A model generated the notes under the pieces. That model was not told the origin of the DNA. It was given only the letters and a program-made list of their open reading frames with translations, and ran no database searches. Shown here one piece after another: positions 51,619-62,350 of a stretch of 64,000 nt of DNA (the stretch's first letter is position 1; every line of letters begins with the position of its first letter). The DNA comes from Tenodera sinensis (lineage: Eukaryota; Arthropoda; Insecta; Mantodea; Mantidae), in NCBI GenBank assembly GCA_030765045.1, contig CM060969.1, positions 60,710,216 to 60,774,215 of the forward strand. The letters are read 5' to 3'. The translations under genes were made by a program, and so were the position numbers.

Positions 51619-52250
51619 ATGGAGGGGGAAGCTAGGAAGAGACGATATGTTGGTAAATTAAGAAGTAAGGAACGCCAAATAATTATGAATGTGTTACATT
51701 ATTTTTGAAGCAAAATGCTTGGCAGTAAAGGCAGTAAAAGAAACAGCTAAGGCTATCGGGTGTTCAGAAGCAGTAGTGTGTATGATTAAAAAGGAACTAA
51801 TGGAAGGACCTCTAAGAACGCTATCGGAAAAGAAAGCAAAAGGGGCGGGACTACACAAAACGCTAGGTTAACGCAATATGATTGAATAGTGCAAGGTGGA
51901 GTGCGGCGAATTGTTCATTCTTTACTGTTTGCAAATATTCCACCCACGCTGAATATAATTTTGTCACAGTTCAACAGTGATGAGACCCTACCAAATTTCT
52001 CAAGGGCCACTCTGATTTGGGGTTCGAATATGAAAGAAAGGGTAACAAGTGCATATTAATAGAAAGAGACGATATCGATATCATCAGATGGCGACATAAA
52101 TATCTAAAAGACGTAAAAGGTTTAGGGACCAGGGGAAATCAATTGTTTATACAGACGAGTCATTTGTAAATTTAGGTCATACAGTAACAAAGGCGTGGAG
52201 GGATACCAAAGTTAAAAGTGTCCGTCTCGTCAAGCAGCAATTGAAGGACT
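51619..52250 (+). pseudogene. Tc1/mariner-IS630-type transposase remnant (left arm)
   Basis: ATG at 51619: EARKRRYVGKLRSKERQIIM, then an ETAKAIGCSEAVVCMIKKEL helix-turn-helix-like part in another frame. Next come VRRIVHSLLFANIPPTLNII, FEYERKGNKCILIERDDID, RWRHKYLKDVK, and IVYTDESFVNLGHTVTKAWR with the catalytic TDE-S motif. The order HTH, LIERDDI, YTDES is that of IS630/mariner-type DDE/D transposases. Frameshifts and an early end before the third catalytic residue make it inactive. Confidence 0.7.
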
Positions 52251-52429
52251 AAGTACAGGACTCAGGCCACCTCGAGTCGCTCGCGGAGAAAGATTCGCAA
52301 CTAAAGCGCGTCTCACCCTTAAAAGACAGTACACGTTAAATGGAGCGCAGTGTTGCAACATGTACTAGTTGCGAATCTCTCTCCGCGAGCGACTCGAGGT
52401 GGCCTGAGTCCTGTACTTGGTCCTTCAAT

Positions 52430-53047
52430 TGCTGCTTGACGAGACGGACACTTTTAACTTTGGTATCCCTCCACGCCTTTGTTACTGTATGACCTAAATT
52501 TACAAATGACTCGTCTGTATAAACAATTGATTTCCCCTGGTCCCTAAACCTTTTACGTCTTTTAGATATTTATGTCGCCATCTGATATCGATATCGTCTC
52601 TTTCTATTAATATGCACTTGTTACCCTTTCTTTCATATTCGAACCCCAAATCAGAGTGGCCCTTGAGAAATTTGGTAGGGTCTCATCACTGTTGAACTGT
52701 GACAAAATTATATTCAGCATGGGTGGAATATTTGCAAACTGTAAAGAATGAACAATTCGCCGCACTCCACCTTGCACCATTCAATCATATTGCGTTAACC
52801 TAGCGTTTTGTGTAGTCCCGCCCCTTTTGCTTTCTTTTTCGATGGCGTTCTTAGAGGTCCTTCCATTAGTTCCTTTTTAATCATACACACTACTGCTTCT
52901 GAACACCCGATAGCCTTAGCTGTTTCTTTTACTGCCTTTACTGCCAAACATTTTGCTTCAAAAATAATCTAACACATTCATAATTATTTGGCGTTCCTTG
53001 CTTCTTTATTTACCAACATATCGTCCCTTCCTAGCTTCACCCTCCAT
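52430..53047 (-). pseudogene. Tc1/mariner-IS630-type transposase remnant (right arm)
   Basis: Mirror copy of the remnant at 51619, starting at the ATG at 53047. It has the same frame breaks and a few substitutions (for example AAAATGTTTGGC for AAAATGCTTGGC). It ends at the palindrome centre, so both copies lack the same C-terminal part. Confidence 0.7.
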
Positions 53048-53945
53048 AACTACAAATATTTACAAAAATATTAAACAAATAACGCAATAACAGCTCACAG
53101 TTACACACACGGCTTCTTTCGAACTAATGTTAGTGCTGCTCCTTATACTATCTTCTGTGTCAGGCCTGACGCTGAATAGATGAATACCTTTTGTTTGCCT
53201 TATTGGATAAAAGAAAGAGGTTACTGCCTTTTGGTTTATTTTAAAAACTTTCTCCAACCTTCCTCAACATTTGTTCTCGCTGGTTCCCTGATGTAAACTC
53301 AATAACAAAAAAGTTTCACACTGCGTAACTTTTGCAGTGCACAGATATAAAATTTTCCGAAAACATTTAATTTAAAAAATTATAACCCTTAACTGGGTAA
53401 ACATAGAGAATTCAAAGTAGGCAGGTAGTAGCACTATAGTTTACTCTACCTAAGAAAAAAATATAGATGCATTCTAGCAGTTAGTTTGTTAGTTAGTGCG
53501 TGATGAGTGTAGAAACAGCAAATATCGGACTTCTATTGAAAAAAACGTTTTCTGAAGAAATTTGGACCTATAGAAATGTATAATGACTCTGAAAAGGATA
53601 TAACCTGATAGAGAAAAAAATTCTGCATAGGATAATGTGTTCAAACCTGAAATTTATAACAAATGAATATTTATACCATGCTATTAGGAATCTGGCAACA
53701 GAGCGGGGGTAGAAAAGGACGCGGCTAATGGCAACTTGTATGCGCTAGATAGAGACAGAGATGTCCCATTTAACTCCATACTGTCTTCTAAGAGTGAAAC
53801 GCTATATAGTACATGTTGCAACACTGCGCTCCATTTAACGTGTACTGTCTTTTAAGGGTGAGACGCGCTTTAGTTGACTTCATATCGCTATAGAACACAC
53901 TCTTCATACGTAAGAGTTATTTTCTACTTTTCAGTTCGGAGGGGA

Positions 53946-54480
53946 GCCAATAAAGCAAGCTTATCTAAAGGATTGCCCTAAACAAAGCAATCGGCCTAGT
54001 TTTGCCCTGAATGGTAGAAGTGCTTTCCTTGATTGCAGTATGCTGTTCTCAAAGATGCTGTATTTTGTTATGCCCGCATGCAATTTCAGCTTTATGGCAC
54101 AAAGGAGAGAAGCTGACAACCTGAAAAAATACCTTACGTATCAACCGTGGGTTTCCTAAACACCAAACGTCAGAAACTCATATCCGTGCTATCTCAATGT
54201 GGGAGAAACGTGAAACTCGTACAGAAACCTGTACTTCGGTGTCAACATTGGTTAATGAAATCACACTCAAGAAACAAGTTACTATGTTAAATCATAAATG
54301 GAAGTAATACAATTCTTGGCTCAGCGTAGAAATTATAATGTAGATTAGGAGACGCTCATGTTAGCAGCGAATATGCGGGCAGGGCACCACGAGGTTATAA
54401 ATGGTAAGTGCCCCTCAATAGAGTAAGATTATCTACCAACAGAAAATGTGGGTAATGTACTTTTTGTTAATTCTACAAGA
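53946..54480. other. Interval without recognised gene
   Basis: No family features or repeat ends recognised between the palindrome and the LINE ORF1 fragment. Confidence 0.45.
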
Positions 54481-55110
54481 ATCCTTTAGTGATGCTAGTA
54501 ACAAAACTGGGAAACATTCGGCAGCTGACGATCAAACTTCAAAAAAAGAAAACTGTCCCATATCCCAGGTTAGCAAACTTTCAAGTGCGGAATTACGCAA
54601 TGTGTTTTGTGCATTTTCAGCGCCCTCAACAAGCACCTCACATCGCATATGGTAACAGTACAACAAATACATACATTTCTGCTATTCCTACGCGAAATAG
54701 GTATGATATATTGACAGATAGTGCAGATGATAATGAATCAGTTGATTATTCTGAGCCTGCCAAAGATAAAATACCACCCATTTATGTCTATACGGAATTG
54801 AAAATTTTCAGTTGCATACGCGGTCATTTGAAACCATACTGTACTAAGGGGCGAAACTATAGAAGTTTTCACTTCTACAATAGACGATTTTCGAGTTCTC
54901 AGAGCATATTTTGACTCCATCAGTAAAAAATATTTCACATACAGGAACCCTCAAGACAAAACCTTTTCTGTTATCATTCGCAACTTACCCCATTCCCTCA
55001 GTAACGAAGAGATTTCAGAGACATTAAAAGAACTAAACTATCCTGTTCGTAAAATAATGATACTATGCAGAATAACACAGCCCACTCGCTCCGTTATGTG
55101 CGGTTGAACT
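54480..55110 (+). pseudogene. LINE ORF1 fragment (PRE_C2HC region)
   Basis: Reads TRNRYDILTDSADDNESVDY, KIPPIYVYTELKIFSCIRGH, then after a frame change ISKKYFTYRNPQDKTFSVII and RNLPHSLSNEEISETLKELN. The pattern PPIYV ... FRVxIRxLPxxxxxEEIxxxL is the ORF1 core of jockey-type LINEs. The zinc knuckles and ORF2 are missing. Unrelated in detail to LINEs A-E. Confidence 0.65.
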
Positions 55111-55624
55111 TAATGACGGCGATGAAAGAAAATCTAACATTGGGTTGATAATTATTTCTTGTTAACTGTTCCTTTGATAAAAGTCAGCGATAAAAAACTA
55201 TATAAAATTAATTAGGCATATTCAAAATGTAAAATGAAAAGTTAAATGCTTAAAGAGCAAGAAATTATTGTGAACAAAACTTATAAAATTATAGAAGTTG
55301 GATCTGGACGCTGTAAAAGGCGTATACTCTGTTCATCTAGAGATTAGAGGAGACGTAAACAAAGCCACATGCGTTTTGACCACAGCGCGCCCTCTTGACG
55401 CTTTCGCCGTCTAAATAGTCCCTTGAAGAAATATTGTTACTGAGGTCTGAAATGTCATTTAATGTTTGCTAAAGCATGAACTAAGTGTACTAAGCATAGT
55501 TAAACTGTAAGAGTACGCAGTTAAGTGAATTTGTAACCAGCCTAATTCATTCTGCGCGCGCATTACTCACTTAACCTTATATTGCACACTTGTCCAGTGG
55601 CGAAGAAAGCCGAAGTGTTGAAGT

Positions 55625-55668
55625 CACGTGACTAAAATGGCTGGACCTCACGTGACATGCATCACGTG
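55625..55668. promoter_or_regulatory. Three CACGTG sites in the left MULE inverted repeat
   Basis: CACGTG at 55625-55630, 55649-55654 and 55663-55668, two within the full palindrome GTCACGTGAC. They lie 60-100 bp before the transposase ATG. The right repeat has the same three (61760, 61774, 61798). CACGTG is the E-box core bound by bHLH factors of the USF, MITF/TFE and Myc groups. Whether it drives transcription here is inference. Confidence 0.5.
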
Positions 55669-55727
55669 ACTATTTAGAAAGTTGAGCGGGAAAGATAAGA
55701 AATACGCGCGAATAGTGATATAGTGAT

Positions 55728-58132
55728 ATGGAGTGCAATATGGAAGTGATGGAAGTGAGCCAAAATAAATTTATGGAGTGCAATATGGAAGTGACGGAAG
55801 TGAGCCAAAATAAATTTATGGAGTGCAATATGGAAGTGATGGAAGTGAGCCAAAATAAATTTATGTGCTCGGAGTGTGGGAGATGGTATAAACAGAGGCA
55901 ACATTTGCGGCGCCACGCTTTCACAGCTCACCCGGGAAGAGTGAATGCCATTGCACCTCTCCAAAAAGTTTCATTTAAGTGCAGTCTTTGCAAATTCGAA
56001 GCATCATCAGAAAGTACTTTATACGAACACTTGGAAGTGATACACGATAGACGTGTAAAATTGGAAGAACTGGAATTCTCATCATTCGGAGACTTCAAGA
56101 GTTGGAAAGAAGTAACTGAGGCGGCAACACGGTCATTCTTTGGGAAAATTCGTTCCAAAATTGCTTCTCAAAGTGTAACATATTATTATGCTTGTCAGCG
56201 TTCAGGGAATTTTGTCTCCAAAGGCAAAGGTATTAGACATTTAAAACTGCAAGGGAGCAATAAAATTGGTGCAGTATGCCCGGCAAAGATGAGGGTTACT
56301 GAAGATCAACAAGGAGTATGCAAAGTCAAATTTTCGACTCATATTGGTCACCAACATGAATTAGGTCATTTGGGACTGACAGAAAAAGAAAGGAACAGTA
56401 TAGCTGTAGATATTGCTAACAAAATTCCTTTTCAGGCTATACTTGATAAAATACGAGACTCAGTATCCGCCTGTAATCTAGAACGGATACATCTGCTAAC
56501 CAGACAGGATTTGTACAACATTGAGCGATCCTATAATTTGTGCTCCACATCAGTCAGGCATCAAAATGATGGGACCAGTGTTGAGGCTTGGGTGCATGAA
56601 ATGAACTCAAATGATAAGACTTGTGTGTTATTTTATAAGCCACAAGACACAGTGAACGAGTCCTACCCAGAACTAAAAAGCACAGATTTTGTGTTAATTA
56701 TAATGACTAGTGCTCAATGTGAAATGTTGAAGAAGTATGGGAATGACTGCATTTGCATTGATGGAACACATGGGATGAATAGCTATGGTTTCGAACTTAC
56801 AACACTTCTGGTACTGGATGATGTTAGACAAGGGTTTCCATGCGCCTTCCTCATTTCAAATAGAAATGACTGGCAAGTGCTCTCCATATTTTTCCAATGC
56901 ATAAAGTCAGAAGTTGGAAAACTTTCCCCGAAAGTTTTTATGTCTGATTTAGCAGAATCTTTCTTTAATGCTTGGATTTCAACAATGGAAACCCCTAAAA
57001 TGAGACTCTATTGTTCATGGCATGTGGACAAGGCATGGAGAAAAAATATTAAGAGCAAAATCCAAGGTCAAGAAAAACAAACAAACGTTTACAAGATTCT
57101 TAGAACAGTCCTAGAGGAAAGAGATGAGGCAGCATTTGAAATTATGCTTCATGCCGTACTCAAAATCTTGAACAGTGATCCGGACACGGCTGAGTTTGCC
57201 AAATACTTCGAGGAATACTACATGACTAACGTAAAAAGCTGGGCTTACTGCTATAGGCTGCATGCAGGACTTAACACAAACATGCATATAGAGCGAATGC
57301 ATCACACACTTAAATATATATATTTACACGGAAAGAAGGTGAAACGTCTGGACAAGGCTATAGGTGCACTAATGTCCTTTGTTAAAGACAAGCTATTTGA
57401 TAGGCTTATTGTGCTTACAAAAGGCAAACTAACCAGCAAAATAAGGAACATTCATAATAGGCACAAATCTAGCTTACAAATAAATAAGGAAATGATCATC
57501 AAGGAAGACGGAGGATGGAAAATAGCATCCTCTTCAAAAGTACACGAGATCTACTTTGTACAAGATAATGAAGTTCAATGCACATGCAGATTAATATGTA
57601 GTGAATGTAACACCTGCATTCACAGATATTCCTGCACATGTGTTGATTCCAGCATTAAATGGAATATGTGCAAGCACATACATAGTGTATGTCAAATGCA
57701 AATTGGCATTGACTTCCTTTGGAACATGCTCAGGACTCCAATGAACTTGTTACAAATTGTGAGGGTCCTTCAAGTGGAAGTGAACTCCAGCACATACTAC
57801 ATCAAGTAGGTAAAGACAATGTGAAGATACGTGGAGAAACAAACAAACAACTTGATAAAATCATAGACTGCTGTAAGGGAGTCTCCACAACAGCGGAACT
57901 AGAGGTGCTGAAGAGAGGTGTAACAACAATAACCTCAACTATGGCAGCAGTTCGCAACCAATGTGAGCTGCCAAAACCAGGAGCAATGAGGAAAAGAAAA
58001 ATAGAGCCACAAAGGCGGCTCTTCAACACTAAAAAACAACGAAGTTCCCACAAGAAGCAGTTTAAAAAACCAGAGGTAGCAGAGACACTGAGCATTGCAG
58101 TATCTTTGCTGCAAGAGAACTCCCATGAATAA
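55728..58132 (+). CDS. MULE transposase with two N-terminal C2H2 fingers; one frameshift near 57715
   Basis: The first 693 codons are open. Residues 1-45 are three tandem copies of MECNMEVMEVSQNKF. C2H2 fingers follow at Cys47/Cys50/His63/His68 and Cys85/Cys88/His101/His106. A FLYWCH-like Cys/His segment lies near 165-215. The MULE DDE domain has Asp345 (CIDGTHGMN), Asp407 (FMSDLAESFFNAW) and Glu522 (NMHIERMHH). A SWIM-like Cys/His end near 620-650 reads YSCTCVDSSIKWNMCKHIH. The frame then shifts, and a basic C-terminus continues in another frame (EHAQDSNELVTNCEGPSSGS to the stop at 58130). All three acidic residues are present. The frameshift might be real, an intron boundary missed by eye, or an error. 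Confidence 0.85.
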
Positions 58133-58261
58133 GTGCTAATGTAAGTTATTTTAAATCATACTATTTACTAAAATTAAAATTGCAGCTAACAGTACCTGAG
58201 AGTGACGGTTTAAGTGAGAAAAATATATCTATGTGTAATATTGGTATATTCTATTTGAAAG

Positions 58262-58377
58262 CACCCCGAGCCAGGCCTCCCAGAGGGGATAAAATCCCTA
58301 TGCTGGCACCGGGGATCGAACCCGGGTCCTCTGCACCAGAGGCAAGTGCGCTACCAACTGCACTACAGAGGCGGTTT
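58262..58377 (-). mobile_element. tRNA-derived SINE head inside the MULE
   Basis: Minus strand: TAGTGCAGTTGGTAGCGCAC (A-box region) and GGGTTCGATCC (B box), then CGGTGCCAGCATAGGG. Related in style to the SINE at 49563. I see no body beyond about 115 bp and no target duplication. Confidence 0.65.
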
Positions 58378-59257
58378 CCCTTACAGTTCTGTAAAAGAAA
58401 TGGGGCAAAATTGTATTCACATATGTATGGGCATCAACTGTTGACTCAAAAAAATTCAGCCTAAAACTGTTTCTCCACTAATGGTGCACCATACACCTGG
58501 CGAGCTGACTGAGTTAACACATACGAATCAAACAAATACACATCGTGCAGTAGAAAACAATTACTGAGCTATAATACACTTTGTAACTAAGTACAGGACT
58601 AAATAATAAAGTGCACTGGTAGTAATACAGCCACACGATATTGTGTCAACTCAATACTGATTGCGAGCAGAGAAAAACAAGTGATGCTCGTGTATATCAG
58701 CTGCTGGTGATGCGTTTCTGTGTGCACAGTGGAAAAACAAAGCATACGGTTCACATGTATTTGGATCTCTCTGTAGAACGGGGTGCTGAGAACCATAGCA
58801 GTTAGAGAATCCATAAAAAGTCACTCATACTCTATAGTTAAACCAGTTTAGATCAATCAATGTTAACTGTTCTTCACATATGCCATACACAGAACAAAGC
58901 TGATAACGAGGGTAATAAGATCATAAACTTGCTACCCAAATACTTTTTACAACCACTGAAATTGATTATAATCCATTTAAAATTGCCTATATTTTAAGTG
59001 GAAATAGATAATGACCTAGCCCCTAGGCACACTCATTACTTAGGCTACATAAAATACTGCTGTTCATTGCATTGTATTTTTATTTATTTCTAGGGCATAC
59101 ACAGTGGGAAGCTGGACTTGTGACTGTGGGTGTAAAACTAACAAGCTCTTGCCGTCCAGTACTGTATTTCAGCGCGTACTCGCCACAGTTTCTCTTATGG
59201 TTATCGTTGCTCTTACTGATGGTGTTGAACAAGCCTATACTTGTTATTTTGTTGTAA
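58378..59257. other. MULE interior, no gene recognised
   Basis: Small frames only (for example 59072-59257), none with family features. Confidence 0.45.
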
Positions 59258-59261
59258 ACTT

Positions 59262-60110
59262 ATAAGTGTCAGATTTAGGAGTTATGTATTTTCAATATAA
59301 ATTATTTTGTGATGTAAACTTACAACAGTGTCAGTATTTAGGAGTTATGTATGTTCAGTATAAATTATTTTGTGATGTAAACTTACAACAGTGTCAGTAT
59401 TAGGAGTTATGTATGTTCAATATAAATCATTTTGTGATGTAAACTTACAACAGTGTCAGTATTTAGGAGTTATGTATGTTCAGTATAAATTATTTTGTGA
59501 TGTAAACTTACAACAGTGTCAGTATTAGGAGTTATGTATGTTCAATATAAATTATTTTGTGATGTAAACTTACAACAGTGTCAGTATTTAGGAGTTATGT
59601 ATGTTCAGTATAAATTATTTTGTGATGTAAACTTACAACAGTGTCAGTATTTAGGAGTTATGTATGTTCAGTATAAATTATTTTGTGATGTAAACTTACA
59701 ACATTGTCAGTATTTAGGAGTTATGTATGTTCAATATAAATTATTTTGTGATGTAAACTTATAAAAGTTGGTATTCAGGAGTTATGTATGTTCAATATAA
59801 ATTATTTTGTGATGTAAACTTACAACAGTGTCAGTATTTAGGAGTTATGTATGTTCAGTATAAATTATTTTGTGATGTAAACTTACAACATTGTCAGTAT
59901 TTAGGAGTTATGTATGTTCAATATAAATTATTTTGTGATGTAAACTTATAAAAGTTGGTATTCAGGAGTTATGTATGTTCAATATAAATTATTTTGTGAT
60001 GTAAACTTACAACAGTGTCAGTATTTAGGAGTTATGTATGTTCAATATAAATTATTTTGTGATGTAAACTTATAAAATGTTGGTATTCAGGAGTTATGTA
60101 TGTTACATTT
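59262..60110. repeat. 62-63-bp tandem array, about 14 units
   Basis: Unit begins GGAGTTATGTATGTTCA and contains AAATTATTTTGTGATGTAAA. Starts fall at about 59278, 59341, 59403, 59466, 59528, 59591, 59654, 59717 and so on. From about 59660 a three-unit higher-order pattern of about 187 bp appears: variant TTATAAAAGTTGGTATTCAGG at 59759 and again at 59946. The array carries an open frame only because 63 is divisible by three. Degraded units trail off to about 60300. Confidence 0.93.
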
Positions 60111-60722
60111 TCTTAATTTTCCGACATAAAATGTTAAAACTGTTAATATTCAGAGGAAGTTATATGAGTTAAGAACCCAATTATTTTGTGATGTAACTCA
60201 AAAAAGTGTTGGTATTCTGAAGGAGTAATGTGTGTTTAATGTCAATTATTTTTTGATGTAAATTTATAAAAGTGTGTATTCAGAAGTTTAGGACTTGTAA
60301 ATTACCTATGTAAAACTAGGAAAATAAAGTGTTGTTTATTAAATGGGGAAAAAGTTGTTCATACTTTCTTCATAAAGTAAAAATATACAGCGCAACCATT
60401 TTGCAAAGAATAAATTATTTATGAGCAGCTGTGATAACTTTCAATAGCTAGTGTACAATAACGGGAGTAATTCCGGGATTACAATGAACGAAACGTAATA
60501 CAATTTCTAGTTTAGCGACATTTCTTACTTCACCATCTTGGCAGTTTGCAAACTGATGGCATCAACATTCAAGAATATATTACAATACGCTAAATACTCT
60601 ACTTGCTCTGGTAAACTGAACAGATAGCAATGATGGCATGTTATCTTTAATATTCCAGGTATTGAGAAATCTTTATTTTACTATGCAGTGATTGCTTGCC
60701 TATAAATCAACTTGGTGTGACA

Positions 60723-60882
60723 GACCATTATGTGATGTTAGCTACATAAACCTATGTGTCTGTTTTAAGTATACAATTTGGCAATGCATCATTTGTTACT
60801 TCGACCATTATGTGATGTTAGCTACATAAACCTATGTGTCTGTTTTAAGTATACAATTTGGCAATCCATCATTTGTTACTTC
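60723..60882. repeat. 80-bp tandem duplication
   Basis: Two adjacent copies (60723-60802, 60803-60882) with one visible difference (GCAATGCATC against GCAATCCATC). Recent local duplication. Confidence 0.93.
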
Positions 60883-61211
60883 CTACACCAGCAACAATTC
60901 TTCTGAAGTGAGAGGGATGAGGTAAACTAGGGTCACCACTTTAAGCAGCAGGATAAGTAAAAAAAAAAAAAAAACAGTGCATGAACATATAAGTGAATCA
61001 CAAGGGTATATTTTTGTTTCATTAACAGAAGCTGTACACACATGTTTATCTTCTTCCTGTTACACAGTGGGTTTTACTCTGCATTTCATGTGCAATATAC
61101 TCTACCTGATCACATACTAATAGTTTATACTGACTTAAATGACTCACCAGATTTTCAAATTAAGTCCAATCATTACTGAGATTGAAAGACACTTGTTATA
61201 CACACACCTTT

Positions 61212-61490
61212 TTAAAACACTTTAACTTCTAAAGAAACTAACACTTTGAAACCTACAATGTGCTCAAGCACTGCCATAAAATCACTTTCATACACAAACA
61301 GTAAGCAGTTTTCACTTTCAATCATAACAAATGGAGAGAACACCGTTTTTAAAAGTTCCCAAATGACAAAATCTTCTTGTTTTGACACCATTCTCTGAAA
61401 ACTACCTCTTCCTGAAGTCTCTGCTATCACCTTTCTCCAGGATCCTTCTGAATTGATGCTAATGCGGTACTTAAATATTTCGGTTGGTTC
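61212..61490 (-). CDS. Unrecognised ORF inside the MULE
   Basis: Minus-strand frame open for about 90 codons, with an ATG at 61430 giving 72 residues (MIAETSGRGSFQRMVSKQED). It has a mixed, non-repetitive composition with hydrophobic stretches (VIWELLKTVFSPFVMIESEN) and ends shortly before the right inverted repeat. No domain recognised. MULEs can carry captured gene pieces, so an exon fragment is possible; chance ORF is equally possible. Confidence 0.25.
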   Translation of the reverse strand, partial: EPTEIFKYRISINSEGSWRKVIAETSGRGSFQRMVSKQEDFVIWELLKTVFSPFVMIESENCLLFVYESDFMAVLEHIVGFKVLVSLEVKVF

Positions 61491-61882
61491 TCAAGGATAG
61501 TTGGTGTGCATCTTCTTTGAGCTAATAACGTTATAATTTGACTTGCAGCCACATACACAACAGCTCTGCGGCTCTGAAACAACAGAAATAGGTCACCTGA
61601 TTACAGCATTTGTAAGAAATACAGGTTGTTTCAAATTTCAAAAAAATTATAACTTACCTTATTTCATAAAAAATGTAGTAAACAAGCCACAGCTCCTTCA
61701 ATAACAAACTGACAGCCATATTTCCAGTAAGTAAACCACAAGTAAACTTTCTAAATAGTCACGTGATGCATGTCACGTGATGCCCAGCCATGTTAGTCAC
61801 GTGACTTCAACACTTCGGCTTTCTTCGCCACTGGACAAGTGTGCAATATAAGGTTAAGTGCATTATTCAGTATGAAAGTAAC

Positions 61883-62350
61883 ATGGCGGAACAAGTGAGT
61901 GTTGTTAAACATAAGTGCGGCAAACCGTTGCGAAGTGGTGAAAAGACAACAATATTGAACATATTTAACAAGTTCTACGAGAAATATCCTGAACTTGCTA
62001 TCGAAGACGTGATGAAATTAACATCCGAGTTTACTGGTGTGTCAGTTGCAAGTATTTACAGCACACGCAAAGAAAAATCGTTAGTTGGTGAAGATACCGG
62101 TAAAAACGACCACGTGCTAGATAAATGGATGTAGTTTGCGACGAATTTGTGAGTGTGAGATCTGCAATCCGTCGAAAAGTTCACCAGTTCTTTGTTAACA
62201 ATGAACTACCTTAAACAAAGTGTTGTTAGCAGTGAACTCTGATCCCGATCTTCCAGATTTAAAACGAACTTCCCTCCACAAGCTGCTTCTGGGGATTGGT
62301 TTCGAGATTGTGAGCAGGAAATGAAAAAGTGCTATTGTGGACAGAGATGA
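61883..62350 (+). pseudogene. Tc1/mariner-IS630-type transposase remnant, N-terminal part
   Basis: ATG at 61883: AEQVSVVKHKCGKPLRSGEK, then ELTGVSVAS-like helix-turn-helix text (EFTGVSVASIYSTRKEKS) to a stop at 62132. Other frames continue SAIRRKVHQFFVNNELP, NSDPDLPDLKRTSLHKLLL-like text and GIGFEIVSR. This matches the N-terminal half of the family seen in the 51619 remnant. The catalytic part is missing. It lies between the MULE right end and the TACTCTG end. Confidence 0.7.

Larger units (their letters stand above)
50518..53945. repeat. Large palindrome built from two inverted Tc1/mariner-type copies
   Basis: Left arm 50854-52302 and right arm 52367-53810 are reverse complements over about 1.44 kb with only a few percent mismatch. 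They are separated by a 64-bp spacer (52303-52366). The spacer's reverse complement follows the right arm at 53809-53873. A further inverted match of about 70 bp (50518-50587 against 53873-53945) lies outside. On the left side a separate fold-back (50588-50850) sits where the right side has the spacer copy. Scattered differences argue against a simple assembly fold-back. Confidence 0.8.
55568..61860 (+). mobile_element. MULE (Mutator-like) transposon with 116-bp inverted ends
   Basis: Terminal inverted repeats 55568-55683 and 61745-61860, begin CACTTAACCTTATATTGCAC. The transposase gene is next to the left end. Flanking CATTACTCA (55561-55569) and CATTATTCA (61861-61869) match 8 of 9, a possible target duplication, but it overlaps the inverted repeat by two bases. 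A 62-63-bp array and a SINE head lie in the 3' half. Confidence 0.85.

Noticed and set aside
50854..53810. Palindrome dismissed as an assembly fold-back
   Set aside because: Arms differ at scattered positions and the two outer sides differ in content, so a simple mirrored read is unlikely, though long reads are needed to exclude it fully.
59516..59764. 82-codon ORF made of repeating MYVQYKLFCDVNL units
   Set aside because: In-frame reading of a 63-bp satellite monomer, with no support as a gene.
59262..60110. Regular array that could be taken for a CRISPR-like locus
   Set aside because: The whole 62-63-bp unit repeats; there are no unique spacers, no cas genes, and the genome is eukaryotic.
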